Positions 1 through 5,861 of a DNA stretch of 5,918 nt are shown piece by piece (positions within the stretch are counted from its first letter, which is position 1; the number at the start of each line of letters is the position of its first letter). The notes beneath the pieces were generated by a model. It was given only the letters and a program-made list of their open reading frames with translations, was not told the origin of the DNA and did no database searches. Source of the stretch: Acetofilamentum sp. (GTDB lineage: Bacteria; Bacteroidota; Bacteroidia; Bacteroidales; JAFGXI01); NCBI GenBank assembly GCA_020720565.1, contig DYOK01000089.1, positions 1 through 5,918 of the forward strand, read 5' to 3'. The position numbers were made by a program, and so were the translations under genes.

Positions 1-14
1 CATAATTCCTCAAT

Positions 15-1601
15 CTAAAAAAGTCCATTTGGTGTAATGCCTAACCATTTAAAATAGGTCATTGCCATTAAAATGGAAAGCATCCAAGCTAAAAATTGCA
101 TGGTGATCCCAAATTTAAAAGTATCGGTCCAACTATAATGGTCAGTGGCGTATAGCAAAATTGCAGGTTTACTATTGAAGGGCAAGGTGTAAACGTGCTC
201 GATGAGTAAACTTAAAGGCAGTGCTAAGCTCAAGGCATCAAAACCCAAACGATTGGCCACACCTATCCCGATGGGGATAAAAATCATGGTTCGCATGGTC
301 TTCGATTGAAAAATTAACGACGAAAATATCATGGCACCGGTTAGTAAAATATAAATCATCCAAAAGGGCGTTCCCTCTGATATTCCTAACTTAATAAACG
401 AATAATTGACTAAAGTGTTGGGCAAATCGGTAATGCTCAAACCTGCACCTAAGGTATATGCCCCCGCAGAGAATAGAAGCAAATGCCATGGTATATCGAC
501 GTCGTTCCATTTGACAATGCCCACTTTGGGTAACAAAGCCACAATTGCGCCTACAAACGCCACCGCAGTTGGGCTAATGCCATGGTAACTATCGGTTGCC
601 CAAAACCCTATGATGGCAGTAAAAATAGCAATGGCTTTAAATTCTTCGAATCCCATTTGACCCATTTTGTGAAGTTCTTCCCTCAGGCTATCTAAACCAC
701 CTTCGATGTTGGGCAATTGTTCGTCTTTACTTAACGGAAAGAATATTCGGGTACCTACTAACCAACCTAAAAACATGAGAATCATAGCTGTTGGAAAGGC
801 TGCCATCATCCAATCCGAAAAGAATACCTCGGTACCGATAGAGCCGGCAATAAGCGAAGCTGCCAATAAGTTTGCACCCGAACCAGTTAAAAATCCTGAG
901 GCTGACATATTGATGTGTAAAAGATTTTGTAAAACGATATTTCGGCCAAAATTGTTACGTTTGCCGTCCGATGCACCATAAACAGCAGCTACAACCATAA
1001 AAATAGGCAACAAAATGGTCGCTTTTGCAGTGGTTGCTGATATAAACAAAGCCAATACAGTGTTTATGACAATAAAGCTTAAGAAAATGCTCGAAGCATT
1101 TTTCCCGAATTTGAGTATAAACCAAAGTGCAAATCGTTTAGCGACGCCTGTGGCCACTAACATACTGGCTAAAATAAATGATAAAATATTGAGCCACATA
1201 ACTTTATGCCCTAATTGAGCATAGGCAGTGTCTTCGGGCAGCACCTTGGTCAAAACCAAAGTAACAATTAATATTAAAGAAGTCAAATAGTTAGGAATAG
1301 CTTCTGTAATCCACAAGATTAAGGCAGCAACAAAAATCGCCAACATGGCACGATTGGTTTCGATAAACGAAATCATCCCGATGGTATTGAGTTGTTTTGT
1401 GGCAGTTTTACCCAATTGTGTAGCATCGATATGATTTAAAAAATTTAAATCGAGCACATACATGATAAACACATATGCAATAAGTGCCATCGGGACACCT
1501 ATTATCATTAAAAATTCCTCGGTTTTTGATTTTTGCCTTACCTTCATCTTTTCGATTCGGTAATGACTCATGTTTAAAATATCGCTTGTGGCTTGCTTCA
1601 T
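15..1601 (-). CDS. DASS/SLC13-family anion (dicarboxylate-type) transporter
   Basis: This is an inner-membrane transporter of the divalent anion:sodium symporter (DASS, SLC13/CitT) family, which moves di- and tricarboxylates or sulfate; the substrate cannot be read here. Numbering is from a TTG three codons upstream of the chosen ATG. A charged N-terminus of about 33 residues precedes roughly 11-12 hydrophobic segments (first near 36-54, last near 497-519). The family's two inverted halves show as ISATTAKATILLPI (190-203) with GSGANLLAASL (243-253), and FQSKTMRTMIFIPI (434-447) in the second half. Each family motif normally carries Ser-Asn-Thr; here the Asn is absent from both, and basic residues K196, K437 and R440 sit in or beside them, so classical sodium coupling is doubtful. 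The length is slightly above the usual 450-500 residues because of the N-terminal tail. I chose the ATG at 1601 over TTG at 1610; an ATG at 1571 is also possible. It lies 168 bases after the CYTH gene behind hairpins, so it is probably a separate unit. Confidence 0.88.
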   Translation of the reverse strand: MKQATSDILNMSHYRIEKMKVRQKSKTEEFLMIIGVPMALIAYVFIMYVLDLNFLNHIDATQLGKTATKQLNTIGMISFIETNRAMLAIFVAALILWITEAIPNYLTSLILIVTLVLTKVLPEDTAYAQLGHKVMWLNILSFILASMLVATGVAKRFALWFILKFGKNASSIFLSFIVINTVLALFISATTAKATILLPIFMVVAAVYGASDGKRNNFGRNIVLQNLLHINMSASGFLTGSGANLLAASLIAGSIGTEVFFSDWMMAAFPTAMILMFLGWLVGTRIFFPLSKDEQLPNIEGGLDSLREELHKMGQMGFEEFKAIAIFTAIIGFWATDSYHGISPTAVAFVGAIVALLPKVGIVKWNDVDIPWHLLLFSAGAYTLGAGLSITDLPNTLVNYSFIKLGISEGTPFWMIYILLTGAMIFSSLIFQSKTMRTMIFIPIGIGVANRLGFDALSLALPLSLLIEHVYTLPFNSKPAILLYATDHYSWTDTFKFGITMQFLAWMLSILMAMTYFKWLGITPNGLF

Positions 1602-1671
1602 ATTATACAATAAGAAATTGAACAGATGCTATATCGGGTTTTGAGGACTAGTTTGGGTATGTACAAATTAA

Positions 1672-1710
1672 CTCCGCATTCGCAAAAATATAATTAATTC
1701 GAATGCGGAG
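1672..1710 (-). terminator. Perfect 11-bp inverted repeat, possible terminator or operator
   Basis: CTCCGCATTCG (1672-1682) and CGAATGCGGAG (1700-1710) are perfect inverse complements separated by a 17-base AT-rich loop. The repeat lies about 60 bases past the stop codon of the CYTH gene and about 70 bases before the transporter start. Read on the minus strand it is followed by TTAATTTG, only a weak U tract, so it could end CYTH transcription. The symmetrical GC-rich arms and the long AT-rich loop would also suit a regulator-binding site or a leader structure for the transporter. Confidence 0.45.
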
Positions 1711-1713
1711 CAT

Positions 1714-1732
1714 TAAGGTCTTCGACCTATTT
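1714..1732 (-). repeat. Left copy of a 19-base inverted repeat bracketing the CYTH gene
   Basis: On the minus strand this reads AAATAGGTCGAAGACCTTA, identical to the plus strand at 2717-2735. Each copy is itself a small hairpin, AGGTC-GAA-GACCT. On the plus strand the hairpin is followed at once by a T-rich run (1730-1735), as in an intrinsic terminator for rightward transcription, although no rightward gene is present. Confidence 0.7.
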
Positions 1733-1769
1733 TTTATTCATACCTTGATAAAGTCAATGCAAAACTTAT

Positions 1770-2246
1770 CTATTTAGACCAGTTTTTGAAAGGATTTTTC
1801 ATCAACATTGAGTTGTAATATTGAACTTGACCGGTTACTTCTTCGCCAAGCCAAATTGGTTTTTCGAAAGCGGTATCCTCGGTCGGTAATTCAATTTCGG
1901 CAACGGTTAAGCCTTCGTTATCGCCGTAAAATTCATCAACTTCCCATTTTAGTCCGTTCGATGCCGGAACTAAAAATCGGGTTTTGTCGATAACCCCTGG
2001 CTCGCAAATCCCCATCAAATCTTGAGCTTCTTGTACCGATATTTCTTTTTCCCACTCGTATCGAGATGCACCAGAAGCATTACCAATGCCTTTGATGGTG
2101 ATAAAGCCTTTTTCGCCTTTTACACGCACCCTCACCGTGCGCTCAGGTACAGATGATAAGTAGCCTTGTGTGATTCTGGTTTGTTTGGCAGCAGCAGTTT
2201 TAAACTCGCCCTTTACTAAGAATTTTTTTTCTATTTCTTGTCCCAT
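1770..2246 (-). CDS. CYTH-domain protein, probable inorganic triphosphatase (NeuTTM-like)
   Basis: This is a compact, single-domain member of the CYTH/triphosphate tunnel metalloenzyme superfamily, whose eight-stranded barrel binds triphosphates with divalent metal. The signature ExExK is E4-x-E6-x-K8 in QEIEKKFLV. Basic strand residues follow in order: TVRVRVKGEKG (37-47, with R39 and R41), FITIKG (48-53, K52), SRYEWEKEI (61-69), then DKTRFLV (87-93, K88 and R90), KWEVDEF (100-106) and VAEIELP (115-121, E117 and E119). The ending with WLGEEVTG (132-139) and YYNS (143-146) matches short bacterial enzymes such as Nitrosomonas NeuTTM, known as a tripolyphosphatase; class IV adenylate cyclases share the fold. 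At 158 residues it is full length and has no HD or CHAD partner domain. There is no signal peptide, so it is cytoplasmic. The start is ATG after an A/T-rich leader, and a large foldback ends about 20 bases upstream. Fold assignment is firm; tripolyphosphate as substrate is inference from the family. Confidence 0.93.
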   Translation of the reverse strand: MGQEIEKKFLVKGEFKTAAAKQTRITQGYLSSVPERTVRVRVKGEKGFITIKGIGNASGASRYEWEKEISVQEAQDLMGICEPGVIDKTRFLVPASNGLKWEVDEFYGDNEGLTVAEIELPTEDTAFEKPIWLGEEVTGQVQYYNSMLMKNPFKNWSK

Positions 2247-2267
2247 TGGTTCAATTTTAAATTATGA

Positions 2268-2400
2268 TTTATGAGGGGTTCTAAAAATTAGATTTTTTGC
2301 GACGGACAAGATTTTAAAACCGGAGTTTACTATTGTAAATGAGGATTTTAAAATTGAAGCCCAACAATGAAAAAGCAATTTTTAGAACTCCCGTTATGAA
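2268..2400. repeat. Large imperfect foldback (~130 bases) upstream of the CYTH gene
   Basis: Three blocks of inverted complementarity share one centre at about 2332. GTTCTAAAAATT (2278-2289) pairs with 2377-2388, ATTTTAAAA (2311-2319) pairs with 2346-2354, and TTTAC (2326-2330) pairs with GTAAA (2335-2339) across a TATT loop. Outside the first block, GG at 2275-2276 and an imperfect TTATGA-like word extend the symmetry to 2400. The blocks are joined by mismatched stretches. On the minus strand the structure ends about 20 bases before the CYTH start codon, so it would lie in or next to the 5' leader. It could be a degenerate MITE or dispersed repeat, or a regulatory RNA structure. Confidence 0.6.
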
Positions 2401-2490
2401 TTTTGATTGGAATTCAAATACAATACTGAGGTAATTCGACTTGTATAGACGTTTTTTATGAATGAGCTCGATCTAAAAATGTATATTTTA

Positions 2491-2582
2491 TAAAACTACA
2501 CCTTGAAGGTTTTGTTAATTAACAGTATATAAGTTGTTTATACTTATATTATTTGGTTTATTAAACCTTCAAGGTGTTTTTA
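2491..2582. repeat. Nested hairpin element with perfect 15-bp arms
   Basis: ACACCTTGAAGGTTT (2498-2512) and AAACCTTCAAGGTGT (2563-2577) are perfect inverse complements. Beyond a two-base bulge the pairing continues for five more base pairs (TAAAA 2491-2495 with TTTTA 2578-2582). Within the loop a second stem forms, ATATAAGT (2527-2534) with ACTTATAT (2542-2549), beside the palindrome GTTAATTAAC (2514-2523). Each arm is itself nearly palindromic (ACCTT-G-AAGGT). T-rich sequence follows the stem on both strands, so it could act as a bidirectional terminator between the divergent and canonical CYTH genes. A small non-autonomous mobile repeat is the other reading. Confidence 0.65.
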
Positions 2583-2716
2583 AACTGAACTCATTAATGT
2601 AATTTTGAATTAAAATTTAAAACTCAAAATTTAGCATTCAACTATGTACTTTGAATACTATAATGGTGTATTTTATTTAACGAATCACTTGATAAAACGC
2701 CAGTTACAACACTCAT

Positions 2717-2735
2717 AAATAGGTCGAAGACCTTA
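2717..2735 (+). repeat. Right copy of the 19-base inverted repeat, overlapping a stop codon
   Basis: AAATAGGTCGAAGACCTTA on the plus strand, identical to the minus strand at 1714-1732, about 1 kb away. Its last three bases are the complement of the TAA stop of the divergent CYTH-like gene, so on that transcript the hairpin begins within the stop codon and is followed by AUUUAU. This position suits a short, weak terminator for the upstream gene cluster. Confidence 0.7.
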
Positions 2736-3374
2736 GTTCGCCAAAGGCTTGTCAATCATGCCAATGACACGCTTGATAGCTTGCAAGTAGTTGATGTTTT
2801 CGAATTCTGTCAAACCGACATCTTTCATGGTTTTTTTGATATCTTCGATTTCGGTCGACTCTGAGTTTAGGGTGTAAACTTTGGCTCCGTTAATTAATAC
2901 TTCTCCAAATTCGCAAATGGTATTGTTGACCATATATCCGAATCTTAATTTATACACTTTTACGGCTGCTAAGTCTTTGTTGGCTTTAATTATGGCCATA
3001 AACTCTTCGTAAGTATAGGTGTCTTTGGTCAATTTAGGCATTTCGACTTGGAAAGCAGGAAATACTTCTTTTTCCAACATTTCTTTCGACATAGGAAATT
3101 CGCCTTTCATCAAAGGGTTCCATTGTTCTAATCCATCGACGGTCTGTACAAAAGTTTTAATATCCATTTTGCCGTCTCGAATTTTGGTGTTATTAATGTC
3201 GTTGGTACGAGACAAAATGTAGATCTCTTCCGACTCGCGTTCCCAAACTTTTTCGGGTACCGGCATCGATAATCTCGACATTGTGTATGCTTCCTCTTCG
3301 AAATCTTGACCAAATGTTCTGTATTCGAACCGAGGTTTAGAAACCTCACCAATTTTTAATTCTTCTTTTGACAT
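2733..3374 (-). CDS. Divergent CYTH/triphosphate-tunnel-like protein of unknown function
   Basis: I do not recognise a named family, but the order of motifs resembles the CYTH fold. RFEYRTFG (15-22) stands where the N-terminal Glu/Lys strand would be. EEIYILS (49-55) is followed by NNTKIRDGKMDIKTF (61-75), recalling the paired basic strands (K64, R66, K73). The second half has KVYKLRFGY (139-147, R144), CEFGEVLINGAKVYTLNSE (154-172, E155, E158 and E172), then a helix with a vGL turn (186-188) and ENINYLQAIKRVIG (192-205), like the close of CYTH proteins. The region 37-48 and the acidic/Lys-rich middle (95-135) are insertions relative to the compact enzyme. The canonical ExExK is not intact, so activity may differ or be lost. 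No signal peptide or membrane segment is seen, so it is cytoplasmic. The ATG lies 21 bases after the stop of the propeller lipoprotein gene, implying co-transcription. A small hairpin overlaps the stop codon. A real gene is nearly certain; the fold is a by-eye inference. Confidence 0.85.
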   Translation of the reverse strand: MSKEELKIGEVSKPRFEYRTFGQDFEEEAYTMSRLSMPVPEKVWERESEEIYILSRTNDINNTKIRDGKMDIKTFVQTVDGLEQWNPLMKGEFPMSKEMLEKEVFPAFQVEMPKLTKDTYTYEEFMAIIKANKDLAAVKVYKLRFGYMVNNTICEFGEVLINGAKVYTLNSESTEIEDIKKTMKDVGLTEFENINYLQAIKRVIGMIDKPLAN

Positions 3375-3395
3375 GTTATGATAATTTTAATTTGT

Positions 3396-4142
3396 TTAAA
3401 GTGCGGGGTATTTTAAGGTATAGAGCTTTTCTGATCGGTCGCTTACTATATAAATAATTTGATTTTGTGCATCGACCACCAGGCCTTCTGGTTGGACGAT
3501 GTCTAAAGTGTATTGTTTAATTTTTTGACCTTGCAAATCGGTTAAGATTAAACTTTGGTTTTCGTCGCTTAGTATCCACAACAGTTTGCGGTAGTTGTCG
3601 TAGCAAACATCTGAGACATCGCTCAGATACGAAAGCGAATATTCTGCTTCTTTTTCGAAATTTTCGTTTAGAACAATTAAACTCACAGGATTTTTTTCGT
3701 TGACCACATAAGTCTGCCTTAAACTGGGGACATAACACACCCCTTCAATTCCACTATTGGCATCGGTTTGGGCCACATCGACCGTATAGCTCGTTGCGAA
3801 ATTGGTTAAAATATTATATTTGACTATTGTTCTTTGACGCTCTTCGGCTAAGAGAAGCGTTTGGTTATCGATAAACGAGATGCCTTCTAAATCGCTCCCT
3901 GTATAGGCGTATGTTTGCAATATCTGCCCTGTTTTCGAAATCTTGTAAGCTTTGTTTTCGTTATCTGAAACCACCAAAAGTGCATTTGAAGTGGCATCGA
4001 ACGATAAGCCGGACGGTTCTTTAATGTCGAGAGAATATGTTCCGGTGATGGATAAATCGGAAACGATAACCTCTTCTTCCTTTTGACAGGACCAAAAAGC
4101 AAGCAGCACAGTCGATAGTATAAGCTGTTTTAAAGTTCTCAA
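3396..4142 (-). CDS. SdiA-regulated (YjiK-like) beta-propeller lipoprotein
   Basis: This is an envelope lipoprotein with a beta-propeller of the SdiA-regulated/YjiK family, which has distant resemblance to phytase-like esterase propellers; no reaction is established for the family. A lipoprotein signal is visible as MRTLKQLILSTVLLAFWSC, with C19 as the lipidated residue, then an acidic tether (QKEEEV). Blade repeats recur every 42-47 residues: EPSGLSFD (42-49), DLEGISF (84-90), GIEGVCY (131-137), DVSDVCYD (175-182) and QPEGLVVD (217-224), each followed by a strand such as LLVVSDNENKAYKIS. LLLAEERQRTIVKYN (96-110) is especially typical of YjiK. At 248 residues it is close to family length. The start codon is TTG: no in-frame ATG exists between the upstream TAA and the signal peptide, and the protein has no internal Met. 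An A-rich stretch precedes it. It lies 99 bases after the LTD lipoprotein and 21 bases before the CYTH-like gene, so it is probably part of one operon. Confidence 0.88.
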   Translation of the reverse strand: MRTLKQLILSTVLLAFWSCQKEEEVIVSDLSITGTYSLDIKEPSGLSFDATSNALLVVSDNENKAYKISKTGQILQTYAYTGSDLEGISFIDNQTLLLAEERQRTIVKYNILTNFATSYTVDVAQTDANSGIEGVCYVPSLRQTYVVNEKNPVSLIVLNENFEKEAEYSLSYLSDVSDVCYDNYRKLLWILSDENQSLILTDLQGQKIKQYTLDIVQPEGLVVDAQNQIIYIVSDRSEKLYTLKYPAL

Positions 4143-4180
4143 TTTTTGTTTTTTTTGTAGCCTGCGACTAATTTGTATTT

Positions 4181-4210
4181 ATAGTACCGCCCCCTAAAGA
4201 GCAGTACTAT
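4181..4210 (-). terminator. 10-bp stem with 10-base loop after the LTD lipoprotein gene
   Basis: On the minus strand ATAGTACTGC pairs with GCGGTACTAT (one T-G wobble) around the loop TCTTTAGGGG. It begins 31 bases past the stop of the LTD lipoprotein and ends 38 bases before the TTG start of the propeller gene. The stem is strong, but AAATACAAATT follows instead of a U tract, so a classical terminator is uncertain. It may instead protect mRNA ends, attenuate read-through between the two lipoprotein genes, or act as a leader structure. Confidence 0.45.
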
Positions 4211-4241
4211 TATTAGATGTTTTTAACTTATTTGTTTTTTC

Positions 4242-5747
4242 TTAATTACCGTTAGTAGCTCCTTGGGTATCATTAGTTTCGGCCCAAGTGCTGCCTCCGT
4301 CAGGAATTCTGGAATAGGTTTTACCTATTGCAATGACTGGCAAATGTATCTGATCGACAATATCGTTAGTCGGATTCTTTAGCGTTATCAATTCGCCACC
4401 AGAAGATATTTTGAAGTTGGTTTCTAGGCCAGAGTTGCCATCGTTACATAGTAACACAATATATCCATGTGCCGAAATTGTGGTCCCGGATGGTAAAATG
4501 TATTCGGCACTGGAATCTGATATCTTATAACCACTTATATCTACAGGTGCATTTGTGATGTTATAAATTTCGATAAAATCCGGTGTGCCTGTTCCTGTAA
4601 GTTCGTTAATAACTACGGAAGGGGCTAGTTTAACTGTGTAATTTGGCCAAGTAGTATCGTTATCGTGATTAAATGACCCACCTACACTTTCGTATGGATA
4701 ATATGTTTTACCACCCGATGTATTTTCGGCTCTCAGGTAATACGAAATAGTTTCTCCTACATCTTGAGCCGGAATTTGACCCACAAATACGCTATCTTGG
4801 CGGGTTAAAATCACAGCAACTTTATCGGCGGCTACCTCGCCACTTAAAATGTAATATAATTTTACTTCGACTACAGAATCGTTGTCGTAAACATCGGCAG
4901 TAAATGTGACATTGCCTTGATTTATTGCACTATCAGCAGTATAAGAAACAGAGAAAAACAATGGTTTACCACCAGTAACATAATACACACCAAAAGTTGT
5001 AGGCACTGTTTCGGGATAAAATCCAACTTTACCCGTCATATCTTTTGCTTCGACATAATATTCTACGCGTGTACCGTTAGCATAAGTAGGTATAGAAACT
5101 TGATATTTTCCATCGATCAAAGGCATATCGTAAGAATAAATACCACTGTTTACTTTAATCACTAATTTTACCGAAGAAATTCCATCGGCATCGGAAGCCG
5201 AAACTTCGTAAACGCTTGTAAACTCGTCGAGTGGATCGGCTGTAATAACAGGATTGGTATTTGAATTACTGTTGGTAGCTCCTTTTGTTGTGCCGGTAAC
5301 CTCCCAAGTTGTGGATCCATCAGGGATTCGTGAGTAACTCAAACCGTCGTAGTCGGCTAATGATGGTAAATCGAGTTGGTCGATCAATTTTGAGGTGTTG
5401 TCTTTAAGCGAGAGCAACTCACCGCCCGATGAAATTTTAAAACCGGCCACCTCGTCGGAACAATCTAAAACGTAGAAGCCTTTTGCAGGAATTGATGTGC
5501 CCGATGGAACAGTAAACTCGGCTCCGGAATCAGAAATCAAATAGCCGCTGATATCGATTGCATTGTCGCTTTTGTTGTACAGTTCGATGTAATCGGGGGC
5601 ACCCGTCGATAACACTTCGTTGATCATTACATCGGAGGTTTCGATAGGCGGTTGTTGATTTGGATCTTCGTAAAGCTCGTCTTTTACGCAAGACGTTATG
5701 GTTAATGCTGCAAGTGCTGCAACTAACAGTAATCTAAATGCTTTCAT
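4242..5747 (-). CDS. Lipoprotein with two lamin-tail domains flanking two Ig-like domains
   Basis: This is an envelope or cell-surface lipoprotein with no recognisable catalytic domain, likely structural or adhesive. The signal is MKAFRLLLVAALAALTITSC with lipidated C20, then a Pro/Gln/Glu-rich tether (24-37). Lamin-tail domain 1 (about 40-160) carries INEVLSTGAPDYIELYN (42-58), FKISSGGE (103-110), YSRIPDG (138-144) and GATN (156-159). Domain 2 (about 379-500) repeats these as PDFIEIYN (389-396), FKISSGGE (445-452), YSRIPDG (478-484) and GATN (496-499). Between them are two Ig/FN3-like units (about 166-257 and 262-375), each ending in a YY-V/L-x-A...YP pattern (EYYVEAKD, SYYLRAEN). The two lamin-tail copies look about half identical. 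The protein ends directly after the second copy, with no type IX secretion sorting domain. The ATG at 5747 is chosen because the signal peptide begins there; an upstream in-frame TTG at 5771 adds only eight residues. It is the first gene of the possible operon in this window. Confidence 0.92.
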   Translation of the reverse strand: MKAFRLLLVAALAALTITSCVKDELYEDPNQQPPIETSDVMINEVLSTGAPDYIELYNKSDNAIDISGYLISDSGAEFTVPSGTSIPAKGFYVLDCSDEVAGFKISSGGELLSLKDNTSKLIDQLDLPSLADYDGLSYSRIPDGSTTWEVTGTTKGATNSNSNTNPVITADPLDEFTSVYEVSASDADGISSVKLVIKVNSGIYSYDMPLIDGKYQVSIPTYANGTRVEYYVEAKDMTGKVGFYPETVPTTFGVYYVTGGKPLFFSVSYTADSAINQGNVTFTADVYDNDSVVEVKLYYILSGEVAADKVAVILTRQDSVFVGQIPAQDVGETISYYLRAENTSGGKTYYPYESVGGSFNHDNDTTWPNYTVKLAPSVVINELTGTGTPDFIEIYNITNAPVDISGYKISDSSAEYILPSGTTISAHGYIVLLCNDGNSGLETNFKISSGGELITLKNPTNDIVDQIHLPVIAIGKTYSRIPDGGSTWAETNDTQGATNGN

Positions 5748-5801
5748 TTGTTTATAATTTATATATTGCAATTGTTGATTCGTTTATTTATCAGTTGAAG
5801 G

Positions 5802-5861
5802 CCTGTCAACCTTCGGTCGATAAATCTACCGCCAGGTAGATTAACGGTTTAAGGTGACAGG
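5802..5861. repeat. Compound hairpin upstream of the LTD lipoprotein
   Basis: The inner stem AATCTACC (5823-5830) pairs perfectly with GGTAGATT (5835-5842) around a GCCA loop. An internal loop of 9 and 8 bases separates it from an outer stem, CCTGTCAACCTT (5802-5813) with AAGGTGACAGG (5851-5861), perfect except for one bulged A. The element ends about 55 bases before the lipoprotein ATG, so it may terminate a gene to the right, lie in the 5' leader, or be a dispersed palindromic repeat. The rest of 5748-5918 shows no gene. Confidence 0.6.

Larger units (their letters stand above)
2247..2732. other. 486-base non-coding spacer rich in foldback structure
   Basis: No convincing gene is present on either strand; the sequence is very AT-rich and broken by stops. 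It contains two separate imperfect palindromes (2268-2400 and 2491-2582) and most of the right copy of the 19-base inverted repeat. The rest, 2401-2490 and 2583-2716, shows only short inverted words, for example ATTCAA near 2636 with TTGAAT near 2652. The spacer must hold the promoter of the downstream CYTH gene, but I could not find a clear Bacteroidota TTG / TAnnTTTG pair. Confidence 0.7.

Noticed and set aside
706..1218. Plus-strand open frames opposite the transporter
   Set aside because: They are antisense to membrane segments with clear family motifs, and their products look non-specific.
1602..1610. TTG start giving three extra residues on the transporter
   Set aside because: An ATG follows in frame at 1601 and the extra residues add nothing recognisable; ATG is the simpler choice.
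1683..1690. TATTTTTG on the minus strand as a Bacteroidota -7 promoter element
   Set aside because: It fits TAnnTTTG, but no TTG-type -33 element stands about 19-21 bases upstream, and such words are common in AT-rich DNA.
1808..1993. Small plus-strand open frame inside the CYTH gene
   Set aside because: It lies wholly opposite a strongly conserved coding region and its product shows no recognisable features.
2247..2732. Hidden small gene or CRISPR-like array in the long spacer
   Set aside because: No regularly spaced direct repeats and no open frame with a credible start and composition were found; the repeats present are inverted.
3128..3352. Alternative-frame open frame inside the CYTH-like gene
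   Set aside because: It is a shadow of the longer gene; the product is Arg/Lys/Cys-rich and low in plausible structure.
5685..5747. Type IX secretion as the route for the LTD protein
   Set aside because: The N-terminus is a lipoprotein signal and the protein ends directly after the second lamin-tail domain, with no sorting domain.
5748..5771. TTG start giving eight extra residues on the LTD lipoprotein
   Set aside because: The lipoprotein signal begins at the ATG at 5747, and eight polar residues before it would weaken a normal signal peptide.
5804..5809. TTGACA on the minus strand as a -35 element for the LTD lipoprotein
   Set aside because: It lies in a hairpin arm, no good -10 follows at normal spacing, and Bacteroidota promoters do not use this consensus.
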